Notes: generated from the letters alone by a model not told the origin. A stretch of 64,000 nt of DNA from Lachnospiraceae bacterium (GCA_024687205.1 JAILES010000090.1:1-64000), one strand, 5' to 3'; counted from the stretch's first letter, positions 1 through 8,467 are shown. Translations and numbers: made by a program.

Positions 1-1
1 T

Positions 2-940
2 GGGATAGCCGCAGGCTCTTGCTATGGCAGGCAGATCTATTGAAGCTGCCACCGTGGGCATGCCGCCTACGGTTTCATGGGCTCCGTTATTGATGACCAC
101 ATGCACCAGGTTTTCCGGCTTCTCTGCTCCTATCACAGCCATTGCACCCATATGCATCAGTACCGCACCGTCCCCGTCTATACACCATATCCGCGTATCC
201 GGCTTATTCACTGCTATTCCGAGAGCGATTGATGAACTGTGCCCCATGGAACCGACAGTCAGGAAATCATATTTATGGCTCTGCCCGTTGGCAACTCTTG
301 CTTCAAAGAGTTCCCTGGAAGCCTTTCCGGTGGTGGATACTATCGGATCCTCACCGCTTATCTTTATCACATGCTTAACTATCTCTTCACGTATCATAGC
401 GTTATCGTTATGATACTCAAGCTTCGGTGCATCGCTCAGGGCTCCTTTGCGGATGACAAAAGCAACATCCTTTCCGCTTTCCAGGACTTTCCTGAAATCC
501 TCCATCACTGCCGTGACTTCCGAAACCGAAGTCTCTTTTCCGATCACAAATTTCTTAACCCCCATGTCATCAAGGAGTTTCAGCGTCACTTCTCCCTGGT
601 AGATATGCTGGGGCTCGTCATGTATACCGGGTTCACCGCGCCAGCCTACTATAAAGATCTCGGGGATCGCATATACCTTATCGTTTAAAAGCGAAGCCAG
701 GGGATTGATGATATTGCCTTCCCCGCTGTTCTGCATATAGACCACGGGAACCCTGCCCGTTGCCAGATGATAGCCCGCTGCCAGCGCCGCAGCATTTCCT
801 TCGTTGGCAGCTATCACATGATGCTTCGGATCTATGCCGTACTTATCCATCAGATAGTCGCACAGTGCTTTCAGCTGGGAATCGGGTACCCCGGTGTAAA
901 AATCCGCTCCTATGATATTAACGAGTTCTTCAACTTTCAT
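2..940 (-). CDS. aepY: Phosphonopyruvate decarboxylase (3' end cut by window edge)
   Basis: This thiamine-diphosphate enzyme decarboxylates phosphonopyruvate to phosphonoacetaldehyde, the step that pulls the unfavourable PEP mutase reaction forward. The frame reads 313 codons leftward from an ATG at 938-940 and leaves the window without a stop, so the C-terminus is missing. Visible features are the N-terminal YTGVPDSQLKAL segment, the AANEGNAAALAAGYHLA stretch with the cofactor-activating Glu, and a C-terminal TPP/metal-binding motif GDGAVLMHMGAM followed by NNGAHETVGG (the GDG...NN pattern). These match phosphonopyruvate/sulfopyruvate decarboxylases. It lies 12 bases downstream of the iron alcohol dehydrogenase and in the same operon as PEP mutase, which favours phosphonopyruvate over sulfopyruvate as substrate. 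The family assignment is firm; the substrate is inferred from context. Confidence 0.9.
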   Translation of the reverse strand, partial: MKVEELVNIIGADFYTGVPDSQLKALCDYLMDKYGIDPKHHVIAANEGNAAALAAGYHLATGRVPVVYMQNSGEGNIINPLASLLNDKVYAIPEIFIVGWRGEPGIHDEPQHIYQGEVTLKLLDDMGVKKFVIGKETSVSEVTAVMEDFRKVLESGKDVAFVIRKGALSDAPKLEYHNDNAMIREEIVKHVIKISGEDPIVSTTGKASRELFEARVANGQSHKYDFLTVGSMGHSSSIALGIAVNKPDTRIWCIDGDGAVLMHMGAMAVIGAEKPENLVHVVINNGAHETVGGMPTVAASIDLPAIARACGYP

Positions 941-952
941 ATCTGTCCTCTC

Positions 953-2053
953 TTATACTGCAAATATCTTTTTATACAGTCCGTTTATGGTATCTTTATC
1001 CAAAAGTAGGGGATGGTTCTTCAGCCTGTCGGGATTGACCCCCGCCGTCAGTTCCATTATCTGTCCGCTGTCTGCAGCCGGAATCTCAAAAGCAAGTTTT
1101 TCGAAGATCTTCTTAAGTATATCCGCTCCCTCTTTTGCATCCCTGCCGCCTAAAGCCTTCCCCAGTTCATCCAGAGTGACTTTTAAATATGCCTCGCCTC
1201 TTGGATCTATGCATTTATCCGTGTTTTCGATCATCCAGGGAAAAAGTATGCGGTCACAGAGCATTGCGGCATGGCCATGGGCACAGCCGAAAAGACTTGT
1301 GATCTTATAGCACATGGCATGTCCGGCGGTGGTCTGGGTAATGTTTATGGCTCTGCCGGCCACATTGGCCGCCATCAGCATCCCTGCCCTTCCTTCCGGG
1401 GTATTGGCAAGATATCCCTCCATATTCGCCATGACTTCTTTTATCGCCTCGCGGCTGAAGGCTTTGCTCTCTTCGGTGCTGTTCACCGACCAGAAGCTTT
1501 CCACCGCATGACAGAGCGCATCGCACATGGTCGCTTTTTTCTGGTACAGCGGCAGTGTCTTCAGCGCATCGGGATCCATAAGCACGGTATCGGGTATGAA
1601 GCCCTCATGTGTTATGCTCTGCTTTGCGCCGTCGAAATATACCACGGCATAGCGTGTAGCCTCGGAACCGGTCCCCGCCGTGGTAGGCATCGCAAGAAAA
1701 GGCAGATCTGCGGGAACGGCGGCATGCTTAAGCCACTCTCCCTGTTCTCCGTCTCCCGGGCAGTCCGCATACAGCTTGATGCACTTGGCCACATCCATTG
1801 CCGAACCGCCTCCTACAGCCATGATGGAATCACAGCCTTCCTCCCTTAAAAGCTTTACTCCGGCTGTTACCGAAGAATAAAGGGGATTGGGCTGAAAATC
1901 CGAAAACCTGACCATGGCTGTCTTTATCCTTCCGAGCTTTTCGTTAAAAGCCTGAAGGAAAGCTATCGAGCTGTCACAGACAAGCATTACTTTCTTTTTT
2001 CCTTTAAGCCATTCATCCAGTCCTCTGTAATCATTGTCGGCCGTGATTATCAT
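953..2053 (-). CDS. Iron-containing alcohol dehydrogenase, probable phosphonoacetaldehyde reductase
   Basis: This is a group III iron-dependent alcohol dehydrogenase of 366 residues, a normal family length. Visible motifs are the NAD(P)-binding GGGSAMDVAK at about residues 81-90, PTTAGTGSEAT at 123-133, and the metal-ligand region DALCHAVES at 178-186 followed by AGHAMCY and GCAHGHAAM with further histidines. It sits three bases after the PEP mutase fusion and 12 bases before the phosphonopyruvate decarboxylase. In known phosphonate pathways (PhpC-type enzymes) this family reduces phosphonoacetaldehyde to 2-hydroxyethylphosphonate. No AEP aminotransferase is visible in the window, so the hydroxyethyl product is the more likely end point. 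An aminotransferase could still lie beyond the left edge. Fold certain, substrate inferred. Confidence 0.85.
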   Translation of the reverse strand: MIITADNDYRGLDEWLKGKKKVMLVCDSSIAFLQAFNEKLGRIKTAMVRFSDFQPNPLYSSVTAGVKLLREEGCDSIMAVGGGSAMDVAKCIKLYADCPGDGEQGEWLKHAAVPADLPFLAMPTTAGTGSEATRYAVVYFDGAKQSITHEGFIPDTVLMDPDALKTLPLYQKKATMCDALCHAVESFWSVNSTEESKAFSREAIKEVMANMEGYLANTPEGRAGMLMAANVAGRAINITQTTAGHAMCYKITSLFGCAHGHAAMLCDRILFPWMIENTDKCIDPRGEAYLKVTLDELGKALGGRDAKEGADILKKIFEKLAFEIPAADSGQIMELTAGVNPDRLKNHPLLLDKDTINGLYKKIFAV

Positions 2054-2056
2054 ATC

Positions 2057-4066
2057 TTACTCCTCTACCGGTATGAGCCTGATGATATCCTTAAAAGGCA
2101 TCAGTATCTCATCGCATTCCTCCGCCCGGTGGTTTTCAAGTATCAGTTCCGCTGCCTTCTGCATTGCGGGTACCTCGGCCCTCATCAGCTGATTTGCGTA
2201 AATGATGATATTTGCTCCCCTCTCTTTCCACTCTTCTTCCGTCACGGAATTGAAGGAAGTAGGCACCAGCACAATCGGAGTCCTCTTATCCTTTGCACGG
2301 AACTTCTCTATGAATTCCTGTATCTCGGAAGGATCCTTCTTCCGGCTGTGGATCATTATCGCATCGGCACCTGCTTCGGTAAATGCAAAGGCTCGCTCAA
2401 GCGCATCTTCCATTCCCCGCTCGAGTATCAGGGACTCGATCCTTGCGCAGATCATAAACTCCTTGGTGCGCTGGGCACGCTTACCCGCTCTTATCTTCTC
2501 TGAGAAATTCTCTATGCTGTCCTGGGTCTGCATTACCTCGGTACCGAAGAGTGAGTTCTTCTTAAGACCTGTCTTGTCTTCGATTATGACCATGGAAACA
2601 CCGAGACGTTCAAGGGAACGGACCGTATATACGAAATGCTCCGTCTTTCCGCCGGTATCACCGTCAAAGATGATGGGCTTGGTGGTGACTTCGGTGATGT
2701 CCTCTATGGTACGGAATCTGGAGGTCATATCCACCAGCTCTATGTCGGGCTTTCCCTTTGCGGTGGAATCGCAGAGGGAGGATACCCACATGGCATCAAA
2801 CTGGTGTCCGCCGCCGTTCCGGTGTACCACGGTATTCTCAACGATAAGTCCGGTCAGTCCGTCATGGGCTTCCATGGCGGTGATCAGTCCCTTTGCATCC
2901 AGCACTCTCCTTAAGCGGCCCCGGCGTATATCCGGCATAGCCAGATCCGAACGGGTCCTGGCATCTATCTCTTTATATCTGTCATCATTTCCGTAAGGGT
3001 ACTCCACCAGCTTGCCGCCGTAGGAATTAAGGATGGAGACCACTTCGTCACGTATCACTTTCTGGAAACCTTCGCACCAGTCATCACCGTGGACCACGAT
3101 GGAAGGCTTGTATTTCTCAAGGTTTTCTTTATAGCTTAAGGTATTCTGGTCCACCACCTTATATACTCCGGCTATGTTCTCGAACATGATCTTACGCTCG
3201 CTGGCGGGCACCAGAGGGAAACGCTTGTAGCTTGCCACCGCCTCATCGCTCATCACACCGATTATCAGCCTGCCCAGCTTCTGTGCTTTCTTTATGATGG
3301 CTATATGACCGCCGTGGATGATATCCGTTGAAAAGCACATGTAGACCGTGCGGGATTTAAGCTCCTTAAGCCTGGCGCTCACGTTTGCCAGATCTTCCGG
3401 CGTATCTATCTCTGAACACAAAAGATCACGGACATCAAGGGCCGATATATTCGCAGCTCCCTCAAGCTCGTTCAGCGCATTCTCCGCATAAACTCCGGTG
3501 TTGCCGGTCTCGCAGAATTCCTCTATCTTTTTAAGCCATACCTTCCAGTCAGCCTTCTTTAAACTGTAAAGAGCCTGGGCCTCCACGGCATCATCGAAGA
3601 TATCAACACCTACCTTCATTATCTTCCCGGCCTTAAGCTGTGCCTTGAAATCCTTATCCGGAAGGGGCAGCGTCGAAGATACGGTCATGCAGCTTACTTC
3701 GCTTTCCAGCACCATATCGAAGACCTCGTCCTCAAAGACCAGGTCGCCGTGCATCAGCACTATGTCGTCATCAAGAAATTCCCTTGCACAGTAGATGCTG
3801 TATATATAGTTTGTCTTATCATATACGGGATTGTTTACGAAATTGATATGAAGGGGCAGATCCAGCTGTCCGCAGTATTCCCTGAGCACGCTGTCACAGT
3901 AACCGGTGGTCATCACCACTTCCTCTATGCCCGCAGCCGCGATAAGTCTTAACTGTCTCGACAGTATCGTCTCATGGGGCGCTATCTCGGTCATGCACTT
4001 GGGCTGTTCCGAAGTCAGCACTCCCATGCGGGTTCCCATACCTGAATTAAGTATCAAAGCTTTCAT
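2057..4066 (-). CDS. Three-domain fusion: nucleotidyltransferase + cytidylyltransferase + PEP mutase
   Basis: A 669-residue protein with three enzyme domains. Residues 1-235 are a sugar-nucleotidyltransferase fold with the signature LNSGMGTRMG...QPKCMTEI, metal Asp in HGDL (about 108) and a second acidic site in SEIDTPEDL; this resembles LicC/PntC-type CTP transferases. Residues 238-375 resemble TagD/HIGH-family cytidylyltransferases, with HGGH at 251-254 and VVHGDDW, although the usual C-terminal TxGISTT motif is replaced by DARTRSD. Residues 383-669 are PEP mutase, with DGDTGG at 468-473 and the diagnostic EDK-x5-NS motif at 496-505. PEP mutase isomerises PEP to phosphonopyruvate; the N-terminal part probably makes a CMP-activated phosphonate. 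It heads the operon, with an AGGAG ribosome site before the ATG and a strong promoter at 4107-4135. Confidence 0.9.
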   Translation of the reverse strand: MKALILNSGMGTRMGVLTSEQPKCMTEIAPHETILSRQLRLIAAAGIEEVVMTTGYCDSVLREYCGQLDLPLHINFVNNPVYDKTNYIYSIYCAREFLDDDIVLMHGDLVFEDEVFDMVLESEVSCMTVSSTLPLPDKDFKAQLKAGKIMKVGVDIFDDAVEAQALYSLKKADWKVWLKKIEEFCETGNTGVYAENALNELEGAANISALDVRDLLCSEIDTPEDLANVSARLKELKSRTVYMCFSTDIIHGGHIAIIKKAQKLGRLIIGVMSDEAVASYKRFPLVPASERKIMFENIAGVYKVVDQNTLSYKENLEKYKPSIVVHGDDWCEGFQKVIRDEVVSILNSYGGKLVEYPYGNDDRYKEIDARTRSDLAMPDIRRGRLRRVLDAKGLITAMEAHDGLTGLIVENTVVHRNGGGHQFDAMWVSSLCDSTAKGKPDIELVDMTSRFRTIEDITEVTTKPIIFDGDTGGKTEHFVYTVRSLERLGVSMVIIEDKTGLKKNSLFGTEVMQTQDSIENFSEKIRAGKRAQRTKEFMICARIESLILERGMEDALERAFAFTEAGADAIMIHSRKKDPSEIQEFIEKFRAKDKRTPIVLVPTSFNSVTEEEWKERGANIIIYANQLMRAEVPAMQKAAELILENHRAEECDEILMPFKDIIRLIPVEE

Positions 4067-4106
4067 AGCTGTTCTCCTATCCGATGCATATGGATCTAAC
4101 CATGAT

Positions 4107-4135
4107 ATTTTACCCTAATACTTGTGTTTTTTCAA
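4107..4135 (-). promoter_or_regulatory. Sigma-A promoter of the PEP mutase operon
   Basis: Read leftward, TTGAAA (4130-4135) and TAAAAT (4107-4112) are separated by exactly 17 bases. The start codon at 4066 follows with a conventional leader and an AGGAG ribosome site. It diverges from the licD promoter at 4167-4195; the two -35 boxes are about 31 bases apart, so one regulator could cover both. Confidence 0.75.
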
Positions 4136-4166
4136 TCAATAAATGCTACTAATTGTGATTTATGCC

Positions 4167-4195
4167 TTGAAAATACATAGCGTCAATGATATTAT
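4167..4195 (+). promoter_or_regulatory. Sigma-A promoter with almost no leader before licD
   Basis: TTGAAA (4167-4172) and TATTAT (4190-4195) have a 17-base spacer. Only seven bases separate the -10 box from the ATG at 4203. Transcription would start at or within one or two bases of the start codon, and no ribosome-binding site is present. The mRNA is therefore predicted to be leaderless. Confidence 0.65.
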
Positions 4196-4202
4196 TTTTA
4201 AC

Positions 4203-5024
4203 ATGAGCGGATCCGGAGATGTTAAGGAATATCTGAACTTGATACATGATGCGGACTACGGTCTCTTATGCGAGATCGACCGGGTATGCAGACTGTGCGG
4301 CATACATTATTACCTTGCGGCCGGTACTCTGCTGGGTGCCGTAAGGCACGGCGATTTCATCCCCTGGGACGATGATGCCGACATCGTAATGCCGCGAAAG
4401 TATTACGGGCGCTTTATGAGTTCTTTCAGGGAGCATGCCGACAAAAGATACGAACTGATACTTCCGGCAGAGCACGATTTTTTCTTTGACTTTACTGCCC
4501 GGATAGTCGATAAGGAAGTCACGGTCAGCAATCCCAAGACCGACAAGGACTACTACGGAGATCTCTACGATCATCCCGGTGTGGACATTTTCGTTTTCGA
4601 TGCCGCGGGACCTATGCTGAAAGCCAGACTTCTGGGACTTAAACTGACCTATGCTCTGGCCATGGGACACCGTGATAAGCTGGAACATCAGAAATACAGC
4701 GGCCTTGAAAAACTGGGTTCCTATATACTTCCTGCCATAGGCAGACAGATAAAAATGAAAACCCTGGCCGGACTTTACGATCGCATATCAAATGCCAAAG
4801 CTTCCCCTTCCGCGGACTGGCATATCTCAAACCAGATACTGGTGCCGCCTTACTGGGGTATGATATATAAGCGCGAATGGTATGAAAACAGAAGCTTTAA
4901 AAAGCTGCGGGATCATGCCTTCCCGATACCGGCCGGATATGATGAAATGCTTAGGACGCTGTACGGGGATTATATGCAGCTGCCTCCCGAGGAGAAACGC
5001 AAACCCGAACATTTTTTTGCATAG
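4203..5024 (+). CDS. LicD family phosphotransferase
   Basis: LicD/fukutin-type nucleotidyltransferase-fold protein of 273 residues that would move a phospho- or phosphono-group from a cytidylyl donor onto a surface glycan. The family core is plain: YYLAAGTLLGAVRHGDF followed by IPWDDDADIVMP. The Asp cluster DDDAD is the expected metal site. An in-frame ATG at 4143 exists, but it lies upstream of a near-ideal promoter (4167-4195) and has no ribosome site, so I chose 4203. The gene diverges from the PEP mutase operon and is followed after 27 bases by a TagD-like gene. The acceptor and the exact donor (CMP-phosphonate, CDP-glycerol or other) cannot be read from sequence. Confidence 0.88.
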   Translation: MSGSGDVKEYLNLIHDADYGLLCEIDRVCRLCGIHYYLAAGTLLGAVRHGDFIPWDDDADIVMPRKYYGRFMSSFREHADKRYELILPAEHDFFFDFTARIVDKEVTVSNPKTDKDYYGDLYDHPGVDIFVFDAAGPMLKARLLGLKLTYALAMGHRDKLEHQKYSGLEKLGSYILPAIGRQIKMKTLAGLYDRISNAKASPSADWHISNQILVPPYWGMIYKREWYENRSFKKLRDHAFPIPAGYDEMLRTLYGDYMQLPPEEKRKPEHFFA

Positions 5025-5051
5025 AAAATTCCAAAAAAGGAGATAATAATT

Positions 5052-5462
5052 ATGGTCATCGGTTACACTACCGGAGTATACGATCTGTTCCACGTGGGAC
5101 ACCTTAATATCCTTAAATGTGCCAAGGGCATGTGCGATAAGCTGATCGTGGGTGTCACGGTGGACGAGCTTGTGGAATATAAGGGAAAGAAAGCCGTGAT
5201 CCCCTTCGAGGACAGGATCGAGATCGTCCGCAGCATCCGTTACGTAGATGCCGCCGTTCCCCAGTATGACATGGATAAGCTGACCGCCTGCAAGAAGCTG
5301 GGCGCCAGCATACTCTTTGTGGGCGATGACTGGTATGAGACTCCCAAGTGGAAAGAATACGAGGAACAGCTGGGTGCCGAAGGCATAAAGATCATCTACT
5401 TCCCTTACACCAAGGGTGTTTCCTCAACTCAGATAAGAAACGAAAAGGGACAGGACAAGTGA
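5052..5462 (+). CDS. tagD: TagD-like glycerol-3-phosphate cytidylyltransferase
   Basis: A 136-residue HIGH-superfamily cytidylyltransferase that uses CTP to activate a small phosphate compound, classically glycerol-3-phosphate to CDP-glycerol for teichoic acid synthesis. Visible features are GVYDLFHVGHLNILK near the N-terminus (HVGH nucleotide-binding motif), VGDDWYETPKW and the C-terminal SSTQIR signature. Its length is close to TagD/GCT enzymes. An AAAGGAG ribosome site precedes the ATG. The stop overlaps the GTG start of the next licD gene (GTGA, 5459-5462), indicating translational coupling. It is a third cytidylyltransferase module in this locus, separate from the two in the PEP mutase fusion, so two different activated donors may be made. 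Glycerol-phosphate specificity is likely but not proven. Confidence 0.85.
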   Translation: MVIGYTTGVYDLFHVGHLNILKCAKGMCDKLIVGVTVDELVEYKGKKAVIPFEDRIEIVRSIRYVDAAVPQYDMDKLTACKKLGASILFVGDDWYETPKWKEYEEQLGAEGIKIIYFPYTKGVSSTQIRNEKGQDK

Positions 5463-6298
5463 CCGAATTACAGCAGATAATCCTTGATATTTTCAAAGAA
5501 GTTAAGAAGCTCTGCGAGGATAACGGCATAGACTATTATGCCATCGGCGGTACCTGTATCGGTGCCGTGCGCCACAAGGGCTTTATTCCCTGGGATGACG
5601 ACCTGGATATCGCTGTCCCGGCCGAACAGTACGAAGACTTCATCCGCCTGGCTAAGGAAAAACTCCCCTCTCATCTGCAGCTGATAGATCACAATGACAG
5701 GGAACACTTCAGAAGAGTCTTCGTCAAAGTAGCAGATAAAAGGACCACCTATGTCCAGACCTATATGACGGATTATCCGGATGAGTACTACGGAGTATTT
5801 ATAGATATCATGCCCATGTCCGGCAAGCCCGAAGGGAAGGCCGGCGAGCGCTATGTCAAAAAGATGGCTTTCTACACTTATATAAGCCAGCAGTTCGTGC
5901 GCAGCTACAAAGAGAACCCGGCACTCCGTGAAAAACTGAGCTGGCTCTTCCTGCGCCCCCTCTTCTTCCTGCCGAGAAATCATTATTTCAAAAAGTGGAG
6001 AAAAGAGATACTAAAACATCCCGTAAAGGGTTCAAAGCTTATATGTTTCCCCTGGAATATAAAAGTCAGATGGCGGAGCTTTTCGCATGAAGTCTTTGAC
6101 GGCTATAAAGAACTGCCCTTCGAGGATACGACCATACGCTGTCCGAAACAGTGGGATACCTATCTTAGCACCGACTTCGGGGATTATATGAAACTCCCTC
6201 CCGAGGAAAAACGCCAGAATATCCATCCGGGCTTCTATGATACCCATAAGCCCTGTGAAGAATACGCGAAAGAAGTTAAGGAAAAGTCTCAGAGATGA
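5459..6298 (+). CDS. LicD family phosphotransferase
   Basis: A 279-residue LicD-type transferase. The core reads YYAIGGTCIGAVRHKGF, then IPWDDDLDIAVP, with the conserved Asp cluster. I use the GTG at 5459 because it overlaps the tagD stop and gives a typical N-terminus (TELQQIILDIFKEVKKL); the open frame extends further upstream only through the tagD gene. A purine-rich AAAAGGGA lies a few bases upstream. The 3' end overlaps the convergent licD on the other strand by ten bases (6289-6298). It probably acts with TagD and the other LicD proteins in decorating a surface polymer. Confidence 0.87.
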   Translation: MTELQQIILDIFKEVKKLCEDNGIDYYAIGGTCIGAVRHKGFIPWDDDLDIAVPAEQYEDFIRLAKEKLPSHLQLIDHNDREHFRRVFVKVADKRTTYVQTYMTDYPDEYYGVFIDIMPMSGKPEGKAGERYVKKMAFYTYISQQFVRSYKENPALREKLSWLFLRPLFFLPRNHYFKKWRKEILKHPVKGSKLICFPWNIKVRWRSFSHEVFDGYKELPFEDTTIRCPKQWDTYLSTDFGDYMKLPPEEKRQNIHPGFYDTHKPCEEYAKEVKEKSQR

Positions 6299-7197
6299 TC
6301 CGTATAGGGATGCTCCGTATCAAAGAGCATGCCGCCGTGCAGATTATCACCTTTTACCGGAGTCATATAATCGCCGAACATAAGGCGCAGATTCCTGTCA
6401 TACTCTACCGGCACCGGCATCTTTAAGAATTCATAATCAACCTTTGTGAGTTTCTTCAGATCCTTCCTGTACATCTGGAATCTCGGGTTGAGTATATTGA
6501 AAGCAAGCATGGACACGTATTTAGTGTCCTTTTTATTATACTTCCTGATAAGGCGGTCGTATTTTATATAATACTTGACCTGCAGGTATTCTTCCCCCCG
6601 GCTGCCTCCTATGATACGGGCAAGCTTCCTGAGTATCCTGTCAATAATCCCCGGCTCCTTCTTAGTCAGGGCGCTTGCAACATAATGGTAAATGCCGCGG
6701 TAGATAAGTGCATGGGCATACAGAAGATATCTGCTCAGCTTACTGTCGGGCACAGCATCCAGCGGGAAGATATCAATAAAGATACCCTGGTTGTAGCTAT
6801 AGTTATGCCCCATATCTTTCTTTCTGATGGCCGTGGTTTCGGAGTTTCTGAGCTTAGCTATGACATTGACTGCCTGGGGATCGCTGTCTATAGTCTGGAA
6901 ATAATAGGGTGCGGTGAACTCTTCAGCCGCTATCTTTTTCAGCTTTTCATAATCATCTCTCAGCATTACCAGATCGATATCGTCGTCCCAGGGTATATAG
7001 CCTTTGTGCCTTATGGTGCCTATAAGAGTCCCTCCGCCGGCACAGTATCTGAGGCCGTGTTTTTTGCAGACACGGTCAAACTCGGCGAGCAGATCCAGCT
7101 CCACCGCCCATATTTTTTTCATTTCCGGATCTATATAATGATCCCATCTTGTCTCTCCCTCAAGATAACCCTCAGGGAGCTTAAGCTTTATATTCAT
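6289..7197 (-). CDS. LicD family phosphotransferase
   Basis: A 302-residue LicD-type transferase, third in this locus. Its core is YCAGGGTLIGTIRHKGY then IPWDDDIDLVML, the classical nucleotidyltransferase-fold metal site. Its start overlaps the flippase stop by four bases (ATGA-type junction, 7194-7197), so the two are translationally coupled in one leftward transcript. The tail overlaps the rightward licD by ten bases. Three diverged LicD copies suggest several acceptor positions or several donors on the same polymer. No promoter of its own is visible. Confidence 0.88.
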   Translation of the reverse strand: MNIKLKLPEGYLEGETRWDHYIDPEMKKIWAVELDLLAEFDRVCKKHGLRYCAGGGTLIGTIRHKGYIPWDDDIDLVMLRDDYEKLKKIAAEEFTAPYYFQTIDSDPQAVNVIAKLRNSETTAIRKKDMGHNYSYNQGIFIDIFPLDAVPDSKLSRYLLYAHALIYRGIYHYVASALTKKEPGIIDRILRKLARIIGGSRGEEYLQVKYYIKYDRLIRKYNKKDTKYVSMLAFNILNPRFQMYRKDLKKLTKVDYEFLKMPVPVEYDRNLRLMFGDYMTPVKGDNLHGGMLFDTEHPYTDHL

Positions 7198-8459
7198 GCT
7201 TTCCCCCTTAAGAGTCTGAACAGATCCTCATAGTCCTTCTTTTTGGCAAAGAGTATGTCACGTACCCTCTGCCCTCCTTTTCGCCTGAAGAGCCATACAA
7301 ACATGATACCGCAGACATTATAGGAAATGATGGATGAGATCGCCGCTCCGAAGATACCCATGCTGAGTATCAGGTACAGATTGGCGCTCACATTGGTGAT
7401 GACCGTGATCAGCAGTATGATCATGCGCTCCTTATGCAGTCCTTCAACTATACAGTAGTTTCCGATCATCTTTGCAAAGTTCATTCCGTAGGAACCGATC
7501 ATGACCAGACAGAGCACGATATAGGAATCTTCATAGCCCGGCCCGTATACTATGCTAATGGCCAGCTTACCGAAGATCAGGAATACCAGCTGCAGGGCAA
7601 GGGTAAGGGTATTGCTGTATCTTAAGACCCTGCTTACTTCCGAGGCCTTGCCTCCCTTCGCCAGCTTTGAGATCAGTATATCTCCGAGAGCTGTGGTGAT
7701 GGCCCAGCACTGGTCGGCCACCGTAACGCCCACGGTATAGACTGCCACGATCTCGTAGATCATGACTTTTTTCAGCATATAGACATCCACTTTGTAGTTC
7801 AGGTTCATCAGAAAAGCTCCGAGCATCGGGAATATGCCAAAGATAAAGAGCTTGCGGAAAAGCCTGAAGGTATCTTTGTTAAAGGTGATCGGCGGTCTTT
7901 CGACAAAGAAGAATATTATCAGACGTATGCCGTCTAAGAAGATAAAGATTATCACAACCCATTTGAAGGCCGGCTCCGAGAAGAAAAATGCGAAGAGCAG
8001 GATCGTAACCAGCATGGTATCTGTGATGGCAAACACGATATTCCTGGTCTTCGGTTTTTCGACACGTACTACCCCGCTCATGACCTGCTGCAGGAACACG
8101 ATGGGGACCGCTATCATAACAAACCACATCTCCGCTTCGGGTCTGAAGATAATGACGTAAGAGATGCAGATCACCACATAGACAGCCGTAAGCAGTACGG
8201 CACTTCCGAGATATCTTCCTTTAAAGGAATCATCTTCCCTTTTCTTAAAATATGCGTAAGCCTGGGAATAGCCCATCTGAAACAGAAAGCCCAGCATCTT
8301 CGACATACTGGCCATGAAGAGCAGACGTCCCGTCAGATCCTTGCCGAGAAAGCGGACTTTGAGCGAAGATATGAGAACCCCTATCATTATCTCATATATC
8401 TTGGTCGCTACCGAGAAAAAGTATTCGTTATCGGCGATTTTTGAAATTCGGCTTTTCAT
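7194..8459 (-). CDS. Polysaccharide flippase (Wzx/MATE-like), multi-pass membrane protein
   Basis: A 421-residue integral membrane protein with about 12-14 hydrophobic segments and short charged loops. It starts KSRISKIADNEYFFSVATK, the usual cytoplasmic N-terminus of oligosaccharide exporters (Wzx/RfbX type of the MOP superfamily). It probably turns lipid-linked glycan or teichoic precursors across the membrane before or after LicD decoration. It is coupled to licD downstream. Upstream, a strong promoter at 8468-8496 ends only eight bases from the ATG and there is no Shine-Dalgarno sequence, so it too may be leaderless. The specific substrate is unknown. Confidence 0.8.
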   Translation of the reverse strand: MKSRISKIADNEYFFSVATKIYEIMIGVLISSLKVRFLGKDLTGRLLFMASMSKMLGFLFQMGYSQAYAYFKKREDDSFKGRYLGSAVLLTAVYVVICISYVIIFRPEAEMWFVMIAVPIVFLQQVMSGVVRVEKPKTRNIVFAITDTMLVTILLFAFFFSEPAFKWVVIIFIFLDGIRLIIFFFVERPPITFNKDTFRLFRKLFIFGIFPMLGAFLMNLNYKVDVYMLKKVMIYEIVAVYTVGVTVADQCWAITTALGDILISKLAKGGKASEVSRVLRYSNTLTLALQLVFLIFGKLAISIVYGPGYEDSYIVLCLVMIGSYGMNFAKMIGNYCIVEGLHKERMIILLITVITNVSANLYLILSMGIFGAAISSIISYNVCGIMFVWLFRRKGGQRVRDILFAKKKDYEDLFRLLRGKA

Positions 8460-8467
8460 GGTTCAGA

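Noticed and set aside
2202..2996. A 264-codon + strand frame rich in Ser
   Set aside because: Antisense to the PEP mutase fusion, whose catalytic motifs are intact; the composition is typical of a reversed frame.
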